The position numbers and the translations under genes were made by a program. This document shows positions 61,352 through 64,000 of a DNA stretch of 64,000 nucleotides, piece by piece. The notes beneath the pieces are model-generated. The model was given only the letters and a program-made list of their open reading frames with translations, made no database searches and was not told the DNA's origin. The stretch's first letter is position 1, and each line of letters begins with the position of its first letter. The DNA comes from Pseudomonas sp. TMP9 (lineage in GTDB: Bacteria > Pseudomonadota > Gammaproteobacteria > Pseudomonadales > Pseudomonadaceae). Where the stretch lies: contig NZ_CP149803.1 in NCBI RefSeq assembly GCF_037943105.1, forward strand, positions 1,488,001-1,552,000, written 5' to 3'.

Positions 61352-62125
61352 ATGCAAGGCTTGATTAATGAAGTGCAGCAGCATGTGCTGCGTACACAGA
61401 TCCGCCTGTTTGCCTGCCGTGAACGACTGCTGGCGCACACAGACGATGAAGCACTGCATGACCTGCGCATCGCCTTGCGCGAGTTGCGCAGCCTGCTGCG
61501 GCCTCTGACGGCGGCACCTGCGTGCGCCGATCTGCAACAGCGCGCTGCTGAGTTGGGTCGCTTGACCGGGCCGCTACGCGACCTTGAGGTGCTGCAGGGC
61601 TATTTGCAGCAGCAAGGCATGCATGCCGCCGCGCAATCACGTCATACACAATTGCTGCAGGGTTACAGCAGCTTGCTCGGCAGTGCGTCCTTGACTCAGT
61701 TGTTGCGTGCACTGGATGAGTGGCCGCAGCAGTGGCGAGAGGCGGCTGGCCGTGGCGAGTTGCGCGGCTTGCATAAGCTGATTAGGCGGCGCTTGGCTAA
61801 AGACCATAAACGTCTGGCGCAGGCCCTGCTTGACCCCGCGCATGATCGCCACCGCCTGCGTTTGCTGGTTAAACGTCTGCGCTACGCCGCTGAGGCTTAT
61901 CCGCAGTTAGCGGGTTTTTCGGGGCGCGCGCGCATGCGCCTTAAATACGCACAGTCAGCACTGGGCGACTGGCATGACCACTGGCAGTGGTTGCTGCGGG
62001 CCGAGGCTGAGGTTGATCTACGGCCGTGCGTAACCGGTTGGCGCGAAGCCATGCAGCAGGCTGAGCAAGAGGCTGATCGGGCGTTGCAAAGATTGGCCAA
62101 AGACTTTACCCACACCACGGGATGA
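61352..62125 (+). CDS. CHAD domain protein
   Basis: 257 residues, alpha-helical CHAD domain: EALHDLRIALRELRSLLRPL near 35-55 and HRLRLLVKRLRYAAEAY near 170-190, with the conserved His and basic residues. CHAD domains bind polyphosphate. No fused CYTH domain. The ATG has AGGAG at a ten-base distance. Behind tgpA by 69 bases, possibly same transcript. Confidence 0.9.
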   Translation: MQGLINEVQQHVLRTQIRLFACRERLLAHTDDEALHDLRIALRELRSLLRPLTAAPACADLQQRAAELGRLTGPLRDLEVLQGYLQQQGMHAAAQSRHTQLLQGYSSLLGSASLTQLLRALDEWPQQWREAAGRGELRGLHKLIRRRLAKDHKRLAQALLDPAHDRHRLRLLVKRLRYAAEAYPQLAGFSGRARMRLKYAQSALGDWHDHWQWLLRAEAEVDLRPCVTGWREAMQQAEQEADRALQRLAKDFTHTTG

Positions 62126-62223
62126 TCACGGGGTATACCTCCGGCTTATTTGGCTGAAATGCCATGCCAATCACTGCCATCTTTGCCCTAAGATCACCCC
62201 CATCTTTAGTGGTTGAGGTGGTT

Positions 62224-63021
62224 ATGGGCTTTTCCGAGTTACTCCAGGCGGTGCGCGATAACCCGCATGCTGTGCAAATTCCCCCGCAATGGGCGCAAGG
62301 TCGTGCCAGCTTTGGCGGCTTGGTGGCAGCGTTGGTGTTCGAGGCCATGCGTGCTCGGGTACCAGATGGCCGGCCGGCACGCTCTTTGGCCATTACCTTT
62401 GTTGGCCCAGCCGCGCCAGATGTAGCGATTAGTTTTGAAGTGGACGTGCTGCGTGAAGGTAAGGCCGTCAGCCAGGTGCTGGGGCGTGCCATACAAGACG
62501 GCCAAGTGGTAACCATCGTGCAGGGCAGCTTTGGTGCTGGGCGCGAGTCGCGCATCGCGGTCCAAGCCGAGGCTGCTCCGCAGGCTAAGGGCGTGGATGA
62601 GTGCCAGGAAATGCCCTACATCGCCAACATAACCCCCGAATTTACCCGCTACCTGGCCATGCGCTGGGCGTTTGGCGGTATGCCGTTTACCGGCAATCCA
62701 TCGCGGGAGATGGGCGGCTGGGTACGCCTGCGTGATCAAAGCAGCGCTGAGCCAGTGAGTGAGGCGCATATGTTGGCGCTGGTTGATGCCTGGCCACCGG
62801 CCGTGCTGCCGCATTTGAGTTCACCGGCACCGGGCAGCTCGCTGACCTGGACCATCGAGTTTATTCAACCGATGAGCGAGCTCACCACCCAAGACTGGTG
62901 CCTGTACCGTGCGCAAATCGAACATGCCCGCGACGGTTACGGCCATGTGGCTGCCGCACTTTGGTCGCCAACGGGTGAGTTGCTGGCAATCAGCCGGCAG
63001 ACAGTGGCGGTGTTTGGCTGA
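62224..63021 (+). CDS. acyl-CoA thioesterase, double hotdog (TesB-like)
   Basis: 265 residues with two hotdog halves: SFGGLVAALVFEAMRARVPDGRPARSLAITFVGPA (first) and WTIEFIQPMSE...WCLYRAQIEHARDGYGHVAAALWSPTGELLAISRQ (second), as in TesB/thioesterase-like superfamily. Cleaves acyl-CoA; chain length unknown. ATG 62224 after GAGGTGG; the longer frame from 62164 is unsupported. Confidence 0.87.
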   Translation: MGFSELLQAVRDNPHAVQIPPQWAQGRASFGGLVAALVFEAMRARVPDGRPARSLAITFVGPAAPDVAISFEVDVLREGKAVSQVLGRAIQDGQVVTIVQGSFGAGRESRIAVQAEAAPQAKGVDECQEMPYIANITPEFTRYLAMRWAFGGMPFTGNPSREMGGWVRLRDQSSAEPVSEAHMLALVDAWPPAVLPHLSSPAPGSSLTWTIEFIQPMSELTTQDWCLYRAQIEHARDGYGHVAAALWSPTGELLAISRQTVAVFG

Positions 63022-63022
63022 G

Positions 63023-63067
63023 AAAAAAATCCGGCCATTTCAGTCACGGTTTGCGCTGTAACGGCCG
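63023..63067 (-). terminator. terminator of the downstream MCP gene
   Basis: Minus strand CCGGCC ... GGCCGG with an inner imperfect stem, followed by ATTTTTTT. Confidence 0.65.
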
Positions 63068-63072
63068 GTGTC

Positions 63073-64000
63073 TCAAAGCTTAAGTTGGCGAATGGCGGTA
63101 TTTAATGCGCCGGCTAAGTTGACCAGATCGGCGCTGGTGACTGCCGATTGACCGGTCATGCTGACAGTCTGTTCGGTGACATCACGAATACGCATCACGG
63201 CGCGGTTCATTTCTTCGGCGACCTGGCTCTGTTGCTCGGCGGCGACAGCGATTTGCGTGTTGCTTTCACGCATCTGCGTCACCGATTCAGTGATGGCAGT
63301 CAGGGCCTGACCGGCCTCATCAGCTTGTTGCACACATTCATCGGCCTTGGCCGAGCTGTCTTGCATAAAATCCACGGCGTCGCGGGTGCCGCTTTGCAGG
63401 GTGTTGATCATCTGTGAAATGACCGTGGTGGAACCTTGTACGCGTTTGGCCAGGTTACGCACTTCATCGGCGACCACGGCAAAACCACGGCCCATTTCCC
63501 CGGCGCGGGCGGCTTCGATCGCCGCGTTCAGGGCGAGCAAATTGGTTTGTTCGGCAATGCCGTGAATTTCACTGACCACACCACTGATTTTTTGGCTGTC
63601 GGCTGCCAGACGCTCAATCATCTGCGCAGTTTGCTGCACGCCACTGGACAACCCAGCAATCGACAACGCCACGCGATTAACCACCTGCTGGCCGCTGCGC
63701 GTCAGTTGTTCGGCGGATTGTGATTGATCACGGGTGGTCGCTGTATGTTCGGCAATATGGTGCACGGTGGCGGACATCTCGTTGATGGCCGTGGCGGCTT
63801 GTTCGGTTTCATTTTGCTGCTCAAGCATGCCGTGGCGCACGTCACGCATATTGCCTGCTAGGCGCTCGGCGCCTTGATCCAGCTGCGCCGCAGATTGCGC
63901 GACAATACCCACCACGCGCTGATAGCCGGCCTGCATGGCATTGAAGGCGCTGGCCATTTGGCCGACTTCATCACCACAGTTGAGGGGTACACGGGCGCTT
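63073..64000 (-). CDS. methyl-accepting chemotaxis protein (C-terminal part)
   Basis: C-terminal ~308 residues of a chemoreceptor; the N-terminal sensor lies beyond the right edge. The first residues seen ([19 protein letters not shown]) are the end of a HAMP domain. The signalling tip [35 protein letters not shown] is intact. No CheR-binding pentapeptide at the C-terminus (ends IRQLKL). Ligand cannot be inferred from this part. Confidence 0.93.
   Translation of the reverse strand, partial: SARVPLNCGDEVGQMASAFNAMQAGYQRVVGIVAQSAAQLDQGAERLAGNMRDVRHGMLEQQNETEQAATAINEMSATVHHIAEHTATTRDQSQSAEQLTRSGQQVVNRVALSIAGLSSGVQQTAQMIERLAADSQKISGVVSEIHGIAEQTNLLALNAAIEAARAGEMGRGFAVVADEVRNLAKRVQGSTTVISQMINTLQSGTRDAVDFMQDSSAKADECVQQADEAGQALTAITESVTQMRESNTQIAVAAEQQSQVAEEMNRAVMRIRDVTEQTVSMTGQSAVTSADLVNLAGALNTAIRQLKL

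Noticed and set aside
1..64000. CRISPR arrays, insertion sequences, prophage, rRNA, toxin-antitoxin or defence genes
   Set aside because: Looked for regularly spaced repeats, transposase and integrase motifs, and typical defence domains; none were seen.

Overview
The window reads as a core-chromosome segment of a Pseudomonas species. Gene content and order match blocks I recall from P. aeruginosa and relatives: nadA-bepA-tusA-perM-bcp-gcvR-dapA-bamC-purC-tRNA-Ser (PA1004 to PA1013 region), oscA-sbp-cysTWA, MCP-fabB-fabA-hybrid kinase ... gpsA-DUF4389-sixA-acyl-CoA ligase-thioesterase-hydrolases-GST-DUF4892 (PA1608 to PA1624 region), and moxR-DUF58-tgpA (PA2873 to PA2875 region). These locus tags are from memory and were not checked. 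Coding density is high, base composition looks moderately GC-rich, and I see no insertion sequence, prophage, integrase, CRISPR array or rRNA operon.

Layout. 1-7.7 kb: the 3' end of nadA, an outer-membrane quality-control protease (bepA), a TusA-type sulfur carrier, a PerM-like permease, bcp and gcvR, then dapA-bamC-purC, followed by tRNA-Ser(CGA) at 7850-7939. 8.1-14 kb: a 7TMR-DISM diguanylate cyclase, a DUF3087 membrane protein, a periplasmic ClpP-like protein, and an envelope/stress cluster (glycine-zipper protein, CsbD-like protein, a tiny membrane protein, two DUF4398 lipoproteins, one with an OmpA domain). 14.1-22.2 kb: sulfate uptake, with two complete binding-protein/permease sets facing away from each other (sbp-cysT-cysW on the minus strand; oscA-sbp-cysT-cysW-cysA on the plus strand) and only one ATPase gene. 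22.2-25.4 kb: the ydbH-ynbE-ydbL envelope lipid-transport operon. 25.4-25.9 kb: an unusual AT-rich intergenic region with three clustered DnaA boxes. 25.9-33.2 kb: Sel1 protein, rmuC, an MgtC/DUF4010 membrane protein, azlCD, an MFS-PlsC fusion and a dienelactone-hydrolase-like protein.

33.2-37.2 kb: a SigK/RskA-like ECF sigma/anti-sigma pair with a neighbouring DUF4394 secreted protein; the sigma gene and the DUF4394 gene carry near-identical promoter motifs, so this looks like a small autoregulated regulon. 37.4-46.2 kb: a chemoreceptor, fabB-fabA (unsaturated fatty acid synthesis), and a three-gene operon coding for a TonB-dependent receptor, a solitary periplasmic ABC-type binding protein and a hybrid histidine kinase that sits where PA1611 (the RetS/HptB-linked kinase) sits in P. 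aeruginosa. 46.3-55 kb: gpsA, DUF4389, sixA, an acyl-CoA ligase behind a perfect 24-bp palindrome, a thioesterase, two alpha/beta hydrolases, a GST, DUF4892 and a second PerM-like permease. 55-64 kb: a patatin phospholipase, a small lipoprotein, a flavin-reductase-like protein, moxR-DUF58-tgpA, a CHAD protein, an acyl-CoA thioesterase and the 3' part of a second chemoreceptor.

The least-explained signals are the receptor/binding-protein/kinase operon, the duplicated sulfate transporter with short Cys-containing upstream ORFs, the ECF regulon motif, the DnaA-box cluster, and several perfect palindromes that look like operators. Starts were chosen by eye from Shine-Dalgarno sequences and family lengths; protein family names are from recognition, not a search.
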